64,000 bases of DNA from Maribacter thermophilus (GTDB taxonomy: Bacteria > Bacteroidota > Bacteroidia > Flavobacteriales > Flavobacteriaceae). The position numbers and the translations under genes are program-made. The DNA lies in assembly GCF_001020565.1 (NCBI RefSeq), contig NZ_LDAS01000001.1, forward strand, positions 3,496,520 to 3,560,519, in the 5' to 3' direction. The notes beneath the pieces were generated by a model that ran no database searches, had not been told where the DNA came from, and saw only the letters and a program-made list of their open reading frames with translations. Position 1 is the first letter of the stretch; each line of letters begins with the position of its first letter. This document shows, piece by piece, positions 52,718 through 63,447 of the stretch.

Positions 52718-55210
52718 ATGAAGAAAACATATCATATACACGGAATGAGCTGTAACGGCTGTAGGACGCATGTGGAGCAGACTTTGTCCAATATTGAAGG
52801 AGTGAAGGGTGTTTCGGTAGATTTAGAAAAGGCCGAGGCAGTTTTGGAGATGGATGAGCGGTTGTCTTTGGGTGATTTGCAAGAAGCGATGAAAGCGGAT
52901 GGCGGACATTATTCCATTCATAAATTGGGTGAACATAAACATGAAGTTATCAAACCTAAAAAAGCGGAAAATGGCAACGGCACTTTTTATTGCCCCATGC
53001 ACTGCGAAGGTGATAAGACGTATACAGAGCCCGGAGACTGTCCGGTTTGCGGTATGGATCTGGTGGAAGAGGTAGGTTCGGTGGTCGGTGGCCCCCAAGA
53101 ATATACATGCCCCATGCATCCTGAGGTTGTAAGCGAAGAACCTGGTGATTGTCCTATTTGTGGTATGGATTTGGTGGCTAAACAGGCCGATGTATCCGCA
53201 GAGGAGAAAAGCTATAGAAGGTTATTGGGCAAGTTTAAGATAGCCGTTGCTTTTACCTTGCCAATTTTCATTATTGCAATGTCCGAGATGATACCTGGTA
53301 AGCCACTTCAAGGTATTTTAAGCTTAAAGCATTGGAACTGGGTGCAGTTCGTATTGTCTGTTCCTGTCATATTTTATGCTACTTGGATGTTCTTTGAGAG
53401 GGCTTACCGTTCTGTAAAAACATGGAATTTGAACATGTTTACCTTGATCGGTATTGGGGCGGGAGTTGCATGGTTGTTCAGTGTATTCGCTATTTTGGTT
53501 CCCGATTTTTTTCCTTCTCAATTTAAAACCGATCAGGGGACGGTACATGTGTATTTTGAGGCCGCTACCGTGATTCTTACGTTGGTGCTTTTTGGGCAGT
53601 TGCTGGAGGCCCGTGCCCATAGTAAAACAAATACTGCCGTAAAAGAGCTATTAAAACTAGCGCCTAACAGGGCTGTGCGGATTATAGACGGTAGAGAAGA
53701 GACCATTGCGATCGATAAAATTTCGAAAGGGGATTTACTTCGTGTAAAACCTGGAGATAAAATTCCGGTAGATGGGGTTATTGAGGAAGGTGAAAGTACG
53801 GTGGACGAATCTATGATTACCGGGGAGCCTGTTCCGGTTTATAAAGTAGTTGGTGACCATGTGAGTTCGGGAACCATAAACGGAAAACGTTCGTTTGTAA
53901 TGAAAGCCGAAAAAGTAGGTGCCGAGACTTTATTGTCCCAGATTGTGGATATGGTAAACAAGGCCAATAGAAGTCAGGCTCCTATTCAAAAATTGGCAGA
54001 TAAGATTTCTGGCTATTTTGTGCCTGCTGTGGTTTTTATAGCGATAGTTACGTTCATTGTTTGGGTTGTTTTTGGGCCAGAACCGGCTTATGTGTACGCC
54101 TTGGTGAACGCTATTGCCGTGTTGATCATTGCATGCCCGTGTGCTTTAGGTCTGGCAACTCCAATGTCGGTAATGGTCGGTGTAGGTAAAGGGGCGCAAT
54201 CGGGGGTCTTGGTCAAAAATGCCGAAGCTCTAGAACGTATGGATAAGATAAACACCTTGGTTGTAGACAAAACGGGCACCATAACCGAAGGTAGGCCGTC
54301 TGTGGAAATGGTTGGGAATGTGGGCGATGTTGATTCGAAAAAGGTGTTGCAGTACATTGTTTCTTTGAACCAGTATAGTGAACATCCCTTGGCCGACGCT
54401 ACGGTGAAATATGGCAAAGAGAAGAACGTGGCCTTTATAAAGGTAGACGATTTTGATTCTGTGACCGGTATGGGGGTTAAGGGGTATATCAATGGAAATT
54501 CTGTTGCGCTTGGTAACGAAAACATGATGTCTCGGATGAAAGCCACAGTACCGGATACGTTAAGATCAGAAGTTGTTTCCTATCAAAAACAAGGAAAAAC
54601 AGTATCCTATTTGGCAATTGGTGAAATGGCGGTAGGTTATGTGGTTATAGTTGACAAGATCAAGGATACCAGTAAAAAGGCAATAGCGGACCTTCAGAAA
54701 TATGGCATATCGGTGATAATGCTGACAGGTGATAATTATGATACGGCCAAGGCAGTGGCCGAGCAACTGAACCTATCCAGTTTTAAGGCAGAAATGCTTC
54801 CTCAAGACAAGTTAGAAGTGGTAGGGCGTTTACAAGAGGAAGGTAAAAAGGTAGCTGTTGCCGGCGACGGAATTAACGATGCCCCTGCATTGGCCAAAAG
54901 CGATGTGGGCATTGCTATGGGTACTGGTACCGATGTGGCCATCGAAAGTGCGGCTATTACTTTGGTAAAGGGTGATTTGCATGGTATTGTAAAGGCATAC
55001 CGCCTAAGCAATGCCGTTATGAAAAATATTAAGCAGAATTTGTTCTTTGCCTTGATCTATAATACGGTCGGTATTCCGGTTGCGGCAGGAGTGCTGTTTC
55101 CCTTTTTTGGGTTGTTGTTATCGCCGATGATAGCAGCATTGGCCATGAGTTTTAGTTCGGTTTCCGTGATAGCAAATGCATTACGGTTACGGGCTGCAAA
55201 AATTGATTAA
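52718..55210 (+). CDS. copA: copper-exporting P1B-type ATPase
   Basis: An 830-residue membrane ATPase. The ATG at 52718 starts directly at the HMA domain; an upstream GTG at 52697 falls between the -7 box and this ATG. Order: N-terminal HMA (CNGC at 12-15), two YHS-like heavy-metal-binding segments (FYCPMH...CPVCGMDL at about 89-117 and YTCPMHPE...CPICGMDL at about 130-157), eight membrane helices, the intramembrane CPC site (473-475), phosphorylation site DKTGT (D517) and [11 protein letters not shown] with these domains indicates export of Cu(I) from the cytoplasm. It leads an operon with a TonB receptor and a periplasmic HMA protein. Confidence 0.93.
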   Translation: MKKTYHIHGMSCNGCRTHVEQTLSNIEGVKGVSVDLEKAEAVLEMDERLSLGDLQEAMKADGGHYSIHKLGEHKHEVIKPKKAENGNGTFYCPMHCEGDKTYTEPGDCPVCGMDLVEEVGSVVGGPQEYTCPMHPEVVSEEPGDCPICGMDLVAKQADVSAEEKSYRRLLGKFKIAVAFTLPIFIIAMSEMIPGKPLQGILSLKHWNWVQFVLSVPVIFYATWMFFERAYRSVKTWNLNMFTLIGIGAGVAWLFSVFAILVPDFFPSQFKTDQGTVHVYFEAATVILTLVLFGQLLEARAHSKTNTAVKELLKLAPNRAVRIIDGREETIAIDKISKGDLLRVKPGDKIPVDGVIEEGESTVDESMITGEPVPVYKVVGDHVSSGTINGKRSFVMKAEKVGAETLLSQIVDMVNKANRSQAPIQKLADKISGYFVPAVVFIAIVTFIVWVVFGPEPAYVYALVNAIAVLIIACPCALGLATPMSVMVGVGKGAQSGVLVKNAEALERMDKINTLVVDKTGTITEGRPSVEMVGNVGDVDSKKVLQYIVSLNQYSEHPLADATVKYGKEKNVAFIKVDDFDSVTGMGVKGYINGNSVALGNENMMSRMKATVPDTLRSEVVSYQKQGKTVSYLAIGEMAVGYVVIVDKIKDTSKKAIADLQKYGISVIMLTGDNYDTAKAVAEQLNLSSFKAEMLPQDKLEVVGRLQEEGKKVAVAGDGINDAPALAKSDVGIAMGTGTDVAIESAAITLVKGDLHGIVKAYRLSNAVMKNIKQNLFFALIYNTVGIPVAAGVLFPFFGLLLSPMIAALAMSFSSVSVIANALRLRAAKID

Positions 55211-55231
55211 TAAAATTGAAGAAATAAATAG

Positions 55232-57469
55232 ATGAATAAATATATAGTATTACTAATAGTGACGGCGCTGCCTTGGTTTGCTTCTTCCCAGGAAAAAGTA
55301 GAAGGGGTGGTTTTGGATTCTGAAGGAGGTAACGCCTTACCGCTGTCCGGCGCAAATGTGTATTGGCAAGATTCCCAGACGGGCGTGGTGACCGATTTTG
55401 ATGGTAAATTTTCTATACCGTATTTAAAGGAATTCAATAAGCTGATAATTAGTTATGTTGGTTTTGAGCCCGACACGCTTGTTGTAAATGGCCCTAAGAA
55501 GTTACGCATTAGTCTAAGACCGTCAAATGAGTTGGAGGAGGTAGTGGTACAGCAAGAACGGGACGCTATCCAGAAAACATATTTTAGTCCGCAGAACGTA
55601 GTCTCTGTGAATAGTGATGAATTGCTGAAGGCGGCCTGCTGTAATCTGGCAGAAAGTTTTGAGACCAATCCGGCGATAGATGTAAATATGTCCGATGGGT
55701 TAACCGGTACCAAGCAAATACAAATGTTAGGGTTGACCAGTCCGTACCTATTAATAACCCAAGAGAATATTCCTATGGTGCGGGGTGCTTCCCAAGCCTA
55801 TGGCTTAACTTTTACCCCGGGTACTTGGATAGAGAGCATTCAGATCAGCAAAGGTGCGGGTAGTGTGGTGAACGGGTACGAAAGTATATCCGGACAAATA
55901 AACACTGAACTTGTAAAACCGTTGACGGATAAGGCTGTTTTTGTAAATGGATATGCAAATCAAAATGGACGTTATGAGCTAAATGTACATTTGAACAAGA
56001 AGCTTACCGAAAAGTGGAGTACCGGACTATATGTTCATGGCAACAAAAGAACCCAAAAAGAGGATGGTAATAATGATGGGTTTTTAGATGCTCCGTTGGC
56101 AGATCAGATCAATGTCATGAATCGTTGGCAGTATCAAGATCCCGAAAAGGGCTGGGTAAGTTTCTTCAATGTACGCTTTTTAAATGACGAGAAGCAGGTA
56201 GGGCAGGTAAATTTTAACCCCGATACCGATAAGTTTACGACCAATGCATGGGGCAGTGAAATAAATACCCGCCGTTTTGATACATCGGTAAAGTTAGGAT
56301 ATGTTTTTCCTGAACTTCCGTTTCAAAGCGTCGGATTTCAGACTTCTTATAGTTTGCATAAGCAAGATTCGTACTTCGGTTTTAGAACGTACGATATTGA
56401 TCATGAGAGCCTGTACAGTAACCTTATTTTTAATTCTATCATTGGTGATACCAGAAATAAGTTTAAGACGGGTATTACATTTGCCTATGATGGTTATGAT
56501 GAAAGGGTAACGGCGACGGACTATTCTAGGGAAGATGCTTCTGTTGGCGCTTTTTTTGAGTATAGTTATGAAAACCTTGAAAAGGTAAGTTTAACGGCAG
56601 GTCTTCGTGTGGATAACCATAATAGGTTAGGGACTTTCGTTACGCCAAGGTTTCATATTAGATATACCCCTTGGGAAAGAGGGAGTTTGCGAGGTTCTTT
56701 CGGAAGAGGTAAAAGAGCAGCCAATATTTTTGCGGAGAACCAACAGTTGTTTGCGTCGGCAAGGGTAATTAATATCGCCGATACCGGTGGTAGTGTATAC
56801 GGTTTGGAGCCTGAGGATGCATGGAACTACGGAGTGAGCTTTTTACAGGGGTTTACCTTTCTGAACAAAAAAGGGGATATTTCGTTGGATTATTATATTA
56901 CAGATTTCAGAAATCAGGTAGTGGTAGATTGGGAGAACCCGCTAGAAGTCTCTTTTTATAATCTAGAAGGGGATAGTAGTGCCAAGAGTTTTCAAGTAGA
57001 ACTCAACTATGAACTTTTGGCTCGTTTACATCTCAGGACTGCCTACAAGTTTTACGATGTCACGACCGATTACAAAAGCGGAAACTTGCAAAAGCCGTTA
57101 TTGGCGCAACATCGATTTTTTGTTAACTTAGGGTATGAAACCAAGGCCAAGGATAACGGGGCACAGTGGAAATTTGATTATACCTTGCACAGTATGGGTA
57201 AAAAGAGATTGCCGAATACCAGCTCTAACCCTGTGCAATACCAATTAGGAGAATATTCATCGCCTTACAATCACATGAATGCCCAGATAACAAAGGTGTT
57301 TTCTGAGAAGTTTGAAATATATATAGGAGGGGAAAACCTTAGTGAAGTACAACAAAATACCCCTGTTATAGGTGCGGATAACCCTTTTGGCCCTAATTTT
57401 GATACAGCAATCGTGTATGCGCCAATAATGGGAAGAATGTTTTATGGTGGGTTCAGAATTAAAATTTAA
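55232..57469 (+). CDS. TonB-dependent outer-membrane receptor (copper locus)
   Basis: A 745-residue receptor: signal peptide (1-19), carboxypeptidase-like regulatory domain (about 22-100, VEGVVLDSEGG...FDGKFSIPY), plug (about 120-225, with CCNLAESFETNPAIDVN and IQMLGLTSPYLLI) and a 22-strand-type barrel to the C-terminus (ending GGFRIKI). The CCN pair in the plug region is a candidate metal ligand. There is no SusD partner. Its place between copA and an HMA protein argues for transport of copper or a copper complex across the outer membrane; direction is not known. Confidence 0.88.
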   Translation: MNKYIVLLIVTALPWFASSQEKVEGVVLDSEGGNALPLSGANVYWQDSQTGVVTDFDGKFSIPYLKEFNKLIISYVGFEPDTLVVNGPKKLRISLRPSNELEEVVVQQERDAIQKTYFSPQNVVSVNSDELLKAACCNLAESFETNPAIDVNMSDGLTGTKQIQMLGLTSPYLLITQENIPMVRGASQAYGLTFTPGTWIESIQISKGAGSVVNGYESISGQINTELVKPLTDKAVFVNGYANQNGRYELNVHLNKKLTEKWSTGLYVHGNKRTQKEDGNNDGFLDAPLADQINVMNRWQYQDPEKGWVSFFNVRFLNDEKQVGQVNFNPDTDKFTTNAWGSEINTRRFDTSVKLGYVFPELPFQSVGFQTSYSLHKQDSYFGFRTYDIDHESLYSNLIFNSIIGDTRNKFKTGITFAYDGYDERVTATDYSREDASVGAFFEYSYENLEKVSLTAGLRVDNHNRLGTFVTPRFHIRYTPWERGSLRGSFGRGKRAANIFAENQQLFASARVINIADTGGSVYGLEPEDAWNYGVSFLQGFTFLNKKGDISLDYYITDFRNQVVVDWENPLEVSFYNLEGDSSAKSFQVELNYELLARLHLRTAYKFYDVTTDYKSGNLQKPLLAQHRFFVNLGYETKAKDNGAQWKFDYTLHSMGKKRLPNTSSNPVQYQLGEYSSPYNHMNAQITKVFSEKFEIYIGGENLSEVQQNTPVIGADNPFGPNFDTAIVYAPIMGRMFYGGFRIKI

Positions 57470-57493
57470 CAAACAATAAATAATACAATAACT

Positions 57494-57856
57494 ATGAAAA
57501 CTACGATTTTATCTATTGCGATGGTGTTTATTGCGGTATTGACATATGCTCAGGATAAGAATAAAAAACTGACATTTGATGTAAACGGCAAGTGTGCCAT
57601 GTGTAAAGAGAGGATAGAAAAAGCTGCCTTGAACGTAAAGGGGGTAAAATATGCCAATTGGGATATTCCTAGCCATCAATTGTCCGTAATTATGGACGAA
57701 CGCAAGACCGATGCCATGAAGATCAAAACGGCAATTGTTGCCGTTGGCCACGACACTAAAGAATTAAAGGCTACGGAAGAAGCGTATAACAGTGTTCATC
57801 CTTGCTGTAGGTACAGAGAGGATAATTCCGATGATGGCGCGACGCATAAGATGTAG
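57494..57856 (+). CDS. periplasmic HMA-domain metal-binding protein
   Basis: A 120-residue exported protein: signal peptide (1-19, ending YAQ), an HMA ferredoxin-like fold with the metal site CAMC (34-37) and a C-terminal HPCCRYRED tail offering additional Cys/His ligands. It is probably a periplasmic copper chaperone or sponge that works with CopA and the TonB receptor, whose stop is 24 bases upstream. Confidence 0.85.
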   Translation: MKTTILSIAMVFIAVLTYAQDKNKKLTFDVNGKCAMCKERIEKAALNVKGVKYANWDIPSHQLSVIMDERKTDAMKIKTAIVAVGHDTKELKATEEAYNSVHPCCRYREDNSDDGATHKM

Positions 57857-57977
57857 TCTGTGAGTTGGTTAGGGTTTTTACGGGCGCTCAAAAATTTTAG
57901 TTAATTTTTTGCCAATATAATTATCACGGATCAAAATCTGAAATACATTAGCGTAGATTTATTTTAATTCGATATCA

Positions 57978-58076
57978 ATGGCACAAGCAAAATCAGCAGG
58001 GAAACCAGCTGCGAAGCCCGCTCCGGCAAAAGCTGGAAAAAAGGCTGCTCCAAAAGCTGCTCCTAGAAAGAAGTAG
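57978..58076 (+). CDS. 32-residue Lys/Ala/Pro-rich peptide, histone H1 tail-like
   Basis: ATG at 57978 to TAG at 58076 encodes 32 residues: MAQAKSAGKP, then repeated PA/AK units (PAAKPAPAKAGKKAAPKAAP), ending RKK. Ten of 32 residues are Lys or Arg and none is acidic, like the C-terminal tails of histone H1 or bacterial H1-like DNA-binding proteins. It is a separate gene, with about 120 bases of upstream DNA and its own terminator 43 bases after the stop. The third codon positions vary for Ala and Lys, as expected for a translated frame. A nucleoid- or RNA-binding role is inference. Confidence 0.6.
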   Translation: MAQAKSAGKPAAKPAPAKAGKKAAPKAAPRKK

Positions 58077-58118
58077 TAGCATAGATCTATAAGATAGATC
58101 CGGCGTTTTTGGACAATG

Positions 58119-58154
58119 AAACCATCTTCTGTAAATAAAGAAGGTGGTTTTTTT
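58119..58154 (+). terminator. Rho-independent terminator of the Lys/Ala/Pro-rich gene
   Basis: A 12-bp stem (58119-58130 with 58139-58150, one G-U pair), an 8-base loop and a run of seven T residues, located just past the micro-gene. Confidence 0.75.
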
Positions 58155-58172
58155 GTTGATGTACGAACATAA

Positions 58173-58207
58173 AAAACCGCTCTTGATATTTTTCCAAGAG
58201 CGGTTTT
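58173..58207. terminator. bidirectional terminator downstream of groEL
   Basis: A 13-bp perfect stem (58173-58185 with 58195-58207), a 9-base loop, A-run and T-run at both ends. It closes the leftward groES-groEL operon and backs up the preceding rightward terminator. Confidence 0.85.
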
Positions 58208-58257
58208 ATTTTTAGTAGGGCAAACAAGCTAATAATAGCTTGTCGGCGCTGCCTGTC

Positions 58258-59928
<1,671 letters not shown>

Positions 59929-59947
59929 CTAATGACTATAGGTTTAC

Positions 59948-60226
59948 TTAGATAATTGCTAAAATGTCACTTTCGCGCATCATCAAGTAATCAGTGCCTT
60001 CTAACTTTAATTCCGTACCGGCATATTTTCCATAAAGAACAGTATCGCCAACTTTAACAGTTACCTCTTCGTCTTTTGTTCCAGGGCCTACGGCAACAAC
60101 TTTTCCTTTTTGTGGTTTTTCTTTAGCCGTATCTGGAATATAAATTCCTGACGCAGTTTTTGTTTCAGCGGCCATTGGCTCAATAAGAACTCGGTCAGCC
60201 AATGGTTTGATGTTAACTTTAGCCAT
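59948..60226 (-). CDS. groES: 10 kDa co-chaperonin GroES
   Basis: A 92-residue co-chaperonin, the lid of the GroEL chamber. It starts [16 protein letters not shown] and includes the mobile loop ([11 protein letters not shown]) and the roof segment ([10 protein letters not shown]). First gene of groES-groEL. A sigma54-like -24/-12 element lies about 45 bases upstream of the ATG. Confidence 0.97.
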   Translation of the reverse strand: MAKVNIKPLADRVLIEPMAAETKTASGIYIPDTAKEKPQKGKVVAVGPGTKDEEVTVKVGDTVLYGKYAGTELKLEGTDYLMMRESDILAII

Positions 60227-60270
60227 AATATTAAAATTTTAAATTGATTTTTAAGTTTCGCTTTTTATGG

Positions 60271-60285
60271 GCAGAAATTATGCCA
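60271..60285 (-). promoter_or_regulatory. candidate sigma54 (-24/-12) promoter for groES-groEL
   Basis: On the minus strand TGGCATAATTTCTGC has GG (60283-60284) and GC (60271-60272) separated by exactly ten bases, matching TGGCAC-N5-TTGC with two mismatches. The predicted start is near 60259, giving a leader of about 33 bases. No TAnnTTTG element is present in this gap. Confidence 0.4.
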
Positions 60286-60315
60286 TTGCCTAAAAACTGA
60301 CACATTGTAAAACAA

Positions 60316-60345
60316 AAATGCCAGCTTGTCACTAAGCTGGCATTT
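60316..60345 (-). terminator. Rho-independent terminator downstream of secG
   Basis: A perfect 12-bp stem (60316-60327 with 60334-60345), a 6-base loop and a T-rich tail on the minus strand. It separates the miaB-secG operon from groES. Confidence 0.85.
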
Positions 60346-60368
60346 CTTATATTGTTTTGAACTTCCAA

Positions 60369-60728
60369 TTATAAACTGTCGGAAGGTGTGGCTTCGTTCG
60401 TGGCAGGTGGAGTAGTCTCCACTGGAAGTGTTTCCGGAACGGTGGTTTCTATATCGTCACCTTGTAATAATTTTGAATCCGCATCTCCAAAATTACCTTT
60501 TAGTGCAATGTTGGAAGCTAAAATTAGAATAACCAATAATCCTGCTAAGGTCCAAGTACTCTTATCCAAAAAGTCACCTGTCTTCTTAACACCACCTACT
60601 ACTTGGTTGCCTCCTCCACCAAATGAAGAAGAAAGTCCGCCACCTTTTGGGTTTTGTACCATGATTACCAATACCAATAAAAAACAAACGATGATGATCA
60701 GTATCAGGAATATTGAAAATGTACTCAT
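60369..60728 (-). CDS. secG: preprotein translocase subunit SecG
   Basis: A 119-residue inner-membrane protein with two helices (about 3-22 and 55-75) and between them the SecG loop VMVQNPKGGGLSSSFGGG (22-39). The C-terminal tail is Pro/Thr-rich and low in complexity. It is part of SecYEG, which exports unfolded proteins. Last gene of the leftward miaB-sigma54 activator-lptE-TPR-secG set, five bases after the TPR gene. Confidence 0.92.
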   Translation of the reverse strand: MSTFSIFLILIIIVCFLLVLVIMVQNPKGGGLSSSFGGGGNQVVGGVKKTGDFLDKSTWTLAGLLVILILASNIALKGNFGDADSKLLQGDDIETTVPETLPVETTPPATNEATPSDSL

Positions 60729-60733
60729 TTTAC

Positions 60734-61603
60734 TTACTTGTTTTCTTGTTGAATTTTTTGTACCGCTTTAATTCGGTCTGCAAAGAAACCACTTTTTTCC
60801 GGATATTTCAAACTTAAAATTTTGTAGGCTTGTATCGCCTTTTTATACTTTTTCTGTTCTAAATAGACTTTGGCCAAAGTCTCTGTCATCAACTCTTTTT
60901 TATCGATTTTGATGGAGTCTTTGATGTTGACCGGTGACGCTGTGCTTTCTTTGGGGACTATTTTAGGGTTTTTGGCTATAAACTCATCGATTCGGTCAAA
61001 TTTCTTTTTCTTAAGAAGGGTTTTATCTGCCGAAGTATTTTTGGAATCTTTTTCTTTTCCTGGTTCTTTTTCTCTGTGGATGGGTTTTTTAGAGGTTAGT
61101 TGAAGCCATTCGGAAAAAGAATATTTTTCTTTTTTGTCAAAGGTAAGAGGGGTTCCCAATTGCAGTTCATCCGTTTCGTCCTTCTCGGGTTCTTTTGAGA
61201 TAAAGAGTTTGGGGTCTAAAATGTTTTCTGCATCCTTGGTGTCTTGTGGCAAGGGTTCGTCTTCCGATTTCTCTATCAACGGTTTCTCTTCTTGGGGCTC
61301 TGGAGCTATAGAAGGGGTGGGGGTGTTGATCTCTTTTGACGGATGGGGAGGGTTGTACTGAAGAAAATCTTTTGATGTTATAAAATCAAAAAGTACGTCC
61401 CTATCCGTTGTGTAGGCGGCCGTGGTTTTTAGTGCCTTGTTGTATTTGTAGCTGTTTAGGTTTTTTAAGCCTTTTAGATGAAGGGCCCTTGCAGCCTGAA
61501 AATAGGGGTACTCGTCCAGAATATCCTCTAACTGTTTGGTCTGTAACGGGTCTACCACTTTGGTAGGGTGTTCTAGAAAATATGTAAAATCCGCTACTGT
61601 CAT
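60734..61603 (-). CDS. conserved TPR-type protein of the lptE-secG operon
   Basis: A 289-residue cytoplasmic protein. The N-terminal part (LEHPTKVVDPLQTKQLEDIL, then YFQAARALHLKGLKN) and the C-terminal repeat (TETLAKVYLEQKKYKKAIQAYKILSLKYP) are helical and the latter is a clear TPR. The middle (about 95-215) is charged and low in complexity. I do not know a function. Its constant place between lptE and secG in flavobacteria suggests a role in envelope or secretion. Confidence 0.7.
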   Translation of the reverse strand: MTVADFTYFLEHPTKVVDPLQTKQLEDILDEYPYFQAARALHLKGLKNLNSYKYNKALKTTAAYTTDRDVLFDFITSKDFLQYNPPHPSKEINTPTPSIAPEPQEEKPLIEKSEDEPLPQDTKDAENILDPKLFISKEPEKDETDELQLGTPLTFDKKEKYSFSEWLQLTSKKPIHREKEPGKEKDSKNTSADKTLLKKKKFDRIDEFIAKNPKIVPKESTASPVNIKDSIKIDKKELMTETLAKVYLEQKKYKKAIQAYKILSLKYPEKSGFFADRIKAVQKIQQENK

Positions 61604-61609
61604 TTTAGT

Positions 61610-62137
61610 TTACCAATCTGCCAATGATGCATTAAAAATATCTTGTGTAATACGTTCAAAAATAACCTCGTGAGCTTCACTCTTTATTGAGGAGAAAGCG
61701 GTGTCCGCATCATAGTCATAAAAGAAAGAAAAGCTTTGGTCAAAGTCAGAGTCCGGGTCCGTTTTATTGTAAAACCTCACTTTTACCCTTACTGAAAGCC
61801 TGTTTTGGGCAGCAGTCTGATTGGCCGTGGCGGACATCGGGGATATTTTGTATTCCGTAATTTCACCTTCGTACAATAGGTCTGCGTTGTTGTTGTTTAC
61901 CAAATCTAAACTAGTTTGGTCACGTATTCTTTCTTGCAGTGCAATAGTGAAATCGCGATCCATACCAGGTTCAAATGTAGATCCTGGGCTTTGGGTTGCA
62001 TAGTTCTGGAAGTAATTTACTTGGAATGTTTTTGCATCCCCCACGTTACCACCCGTAAAGTTGTATATGCCACAACCGTTTAGCGAAAATGTAATCGCCA
62101 AAAAGACAAAACCTATAAGAACTTTCCTTGTTTTCAA
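61610..62137 (-). CDS. lptE: LPS-assembly lipoprotein LptE
   Basis: A 175-residue outer-membrane lipoprotein (lipobox LNGC, lipidated C22) with the GIYNFTGG start and the LptE-like alternating fold ending in VIFERITQDIFNASLADW. LptE plugs the LptD barrel and helps insert LPS in the outer leaflet. Bacteroidetes LptE is divergent, so identification rests on lipobox, length, the N-terminal segment and the operon. It lies 20 bases after the sigma54-activator gene. Confidence 0.82.
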   Translation of the reverse strand: MKTRKVLIGFVFLAITFSLNGCGIYNFTGGNVGDAKTFQVNYFQNYATQSPGSTFEPGMDRDFTIALQERIRDQTSLDLVNNNNADLLYEGEITEYKISPMSATANQTAAQNRLSVRVKVRFYNKTDPDSDFDQSFSFFYDYDADTAFSSIKSEAHEVIFERITQDIFNASLADW

Positions 62138-62157
62138 TTTAAGAATTTTATTTGGGT

Positions 62158-63426
62158 CTATAAATCGTATTGTTTTATTTTTCTGTAAAGGGTGCGTTCC
62201 GATATTCCTAGTTCGGACGCAGCGGCTTTTCTCTTTCCTTTGTTTCTTTCCAACGATTTTTTGATCAGTTCAATTTCTTTTTCTTGTAAAGATAACGTTT
62301 CCTCTTCTTCAATTTCTTCGGCGAAATGATATTTGTCTTCAGGTGGTGCGGGAGTAAAGGTTCTTTCTACCGTTGGTTCCGGTAGGTGCAAGACTTCTAA
62401 AGGAGAGCTGTCGTGATCTTCGATATCTTCATCTTTATCGCCATATATTTTGCGGATCAAGTTTTTGTTTTCTTCCTGTACCTTTTGCGAATCGTTGTTT
62501 TTTAAAAGTTCCATAGTCAACTTTTTAAGGTCGTTCAGGTCTCCCTTCATGTCAAAAAGAACTTTATAAAGAATTTCACGTTCGTTACTAAAATCACCTT
62601 CAGTTTTTTTCGCATTAACGACCGCCGGAAGATTATTGCCCACGTTATGGGGCAGGTAGCTGTTTAGTGTACTGGCGGAAATAGACCTGTTCTCTTCCAG
62701 TACCGAGATTTGTTCGGCAATGTTGCGCAGCTGTCTTATGTTTCCGGGCCATCGATATTTTACAAGTAGTTCTACGGCATCCTCATCTAAACGTATTGTG
62801 GGCATCTTATATTTTTGGCCAAAGTCGGATGCGAATTTGCGAAACAACAAATGAATATCTTCACGTCTTTCCCGTAAAGGTGGAATGTTTATTTCTACCG
62901 TGCTTAAGCGGTAGTAAAGGTCTTCCCTAAACTTTTCTTTCTTAATGGCCTCGAACATGTTTACGTTTGTTGCCGCTACGATCCGTACATTGGTCTTTTG
63001 GACCTGCGAAGAACCTACTTTTAGAAATTCGCCGTTTTCCAAAACCCTTAAAAGCCTTACTTGGGTCGTAAGTGGCAGTTCGCCAACTTCGTCTAAAAAA
63101 ATGGTACCTCCGTCCGCTACTTCAAAATAACCGCTTCGGGTCTGGGTGGCTCCTGTAAAGGCGCCTTTTTCGTGGCCGAAAAGTTCACTGTCTATGGTTC
63201 CTTCAGGAATGGCTCCACAGTTTACCGCGATATATTTTGAGTGTTTTCGGTGCGATAGCGAATGTATTATTTTAGGAATGGATTCTTTACCTACCCCACT
63301 TTCCCCCGTAACCAATACAGATATGTCGGTGGGCGCAACTTGCATCGCTTTTTCTATAGCCCTATTGAGCTTTGGGTCTTGACCAATAATCTCAAACCGT
63401 TGTTTTATACTTTGTATACTTTCCAT
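62158..63426 (-). CDS. sigma54-dependent transcriptional activator (no receiver domain)
   Basis: A 422-residue AAA+ activator of RpoN holoenzyme. Walker A is GESGVGKE (41-48), the sigma54-contacting loop GAFTGAT is intact (88-94), and Walker B is TIFLDE (108-113). A Fis-type helix-turn-helix closes the protein (KGKRKAAASELGISERTLYRKI, about 393-414). The N-terminus has no receiver, GAF or PAS domain, so the activity must be controlled by expression or by an unknown partner; residues 265-380 are a long charged linker. It sits in the miaB-lptE-secG operon. Confidence 0.92.
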   Translation of the reverse strand: MESIQSIKQRFEIIGQDPKLNRAIEKAMQVAPTDISVLVTGESGVGKESIPKIIHSLSHRKHSKYIAVNCGAIPEGTIDSELFGHEKGAFTGATQTRSGYFEVADGGTIFLDEVGELPLTTQVRLLRVLENGEFLKVGSSQVQKTNVRIVAATNVNMFEAIKKEKFREDLYYRLSTVEINIPPLRERREDIHLLFRKFASDFGQKYKMPTIRLDEDAVELLVKYRWPGNIRQLRNIAEQISVLEENRSISASTLNSYLPHNVGNNLPAVVNAKKTEGDFSNEREILYKVLFDMKGDLNDLKKLTMELLKNNDSQKVQEENKNLIRKIYGDKDEDIEDHDSSPLEVLHLPEPTVERTFTPAPPEDKYHFAEEIEEEETLSLQEKEIELIKKSLERNKGKRKAAASELGISERTLYRKIKQYDL

Positions 63427-63447
63427 CTGTAATCTATGCTTTAGGCC

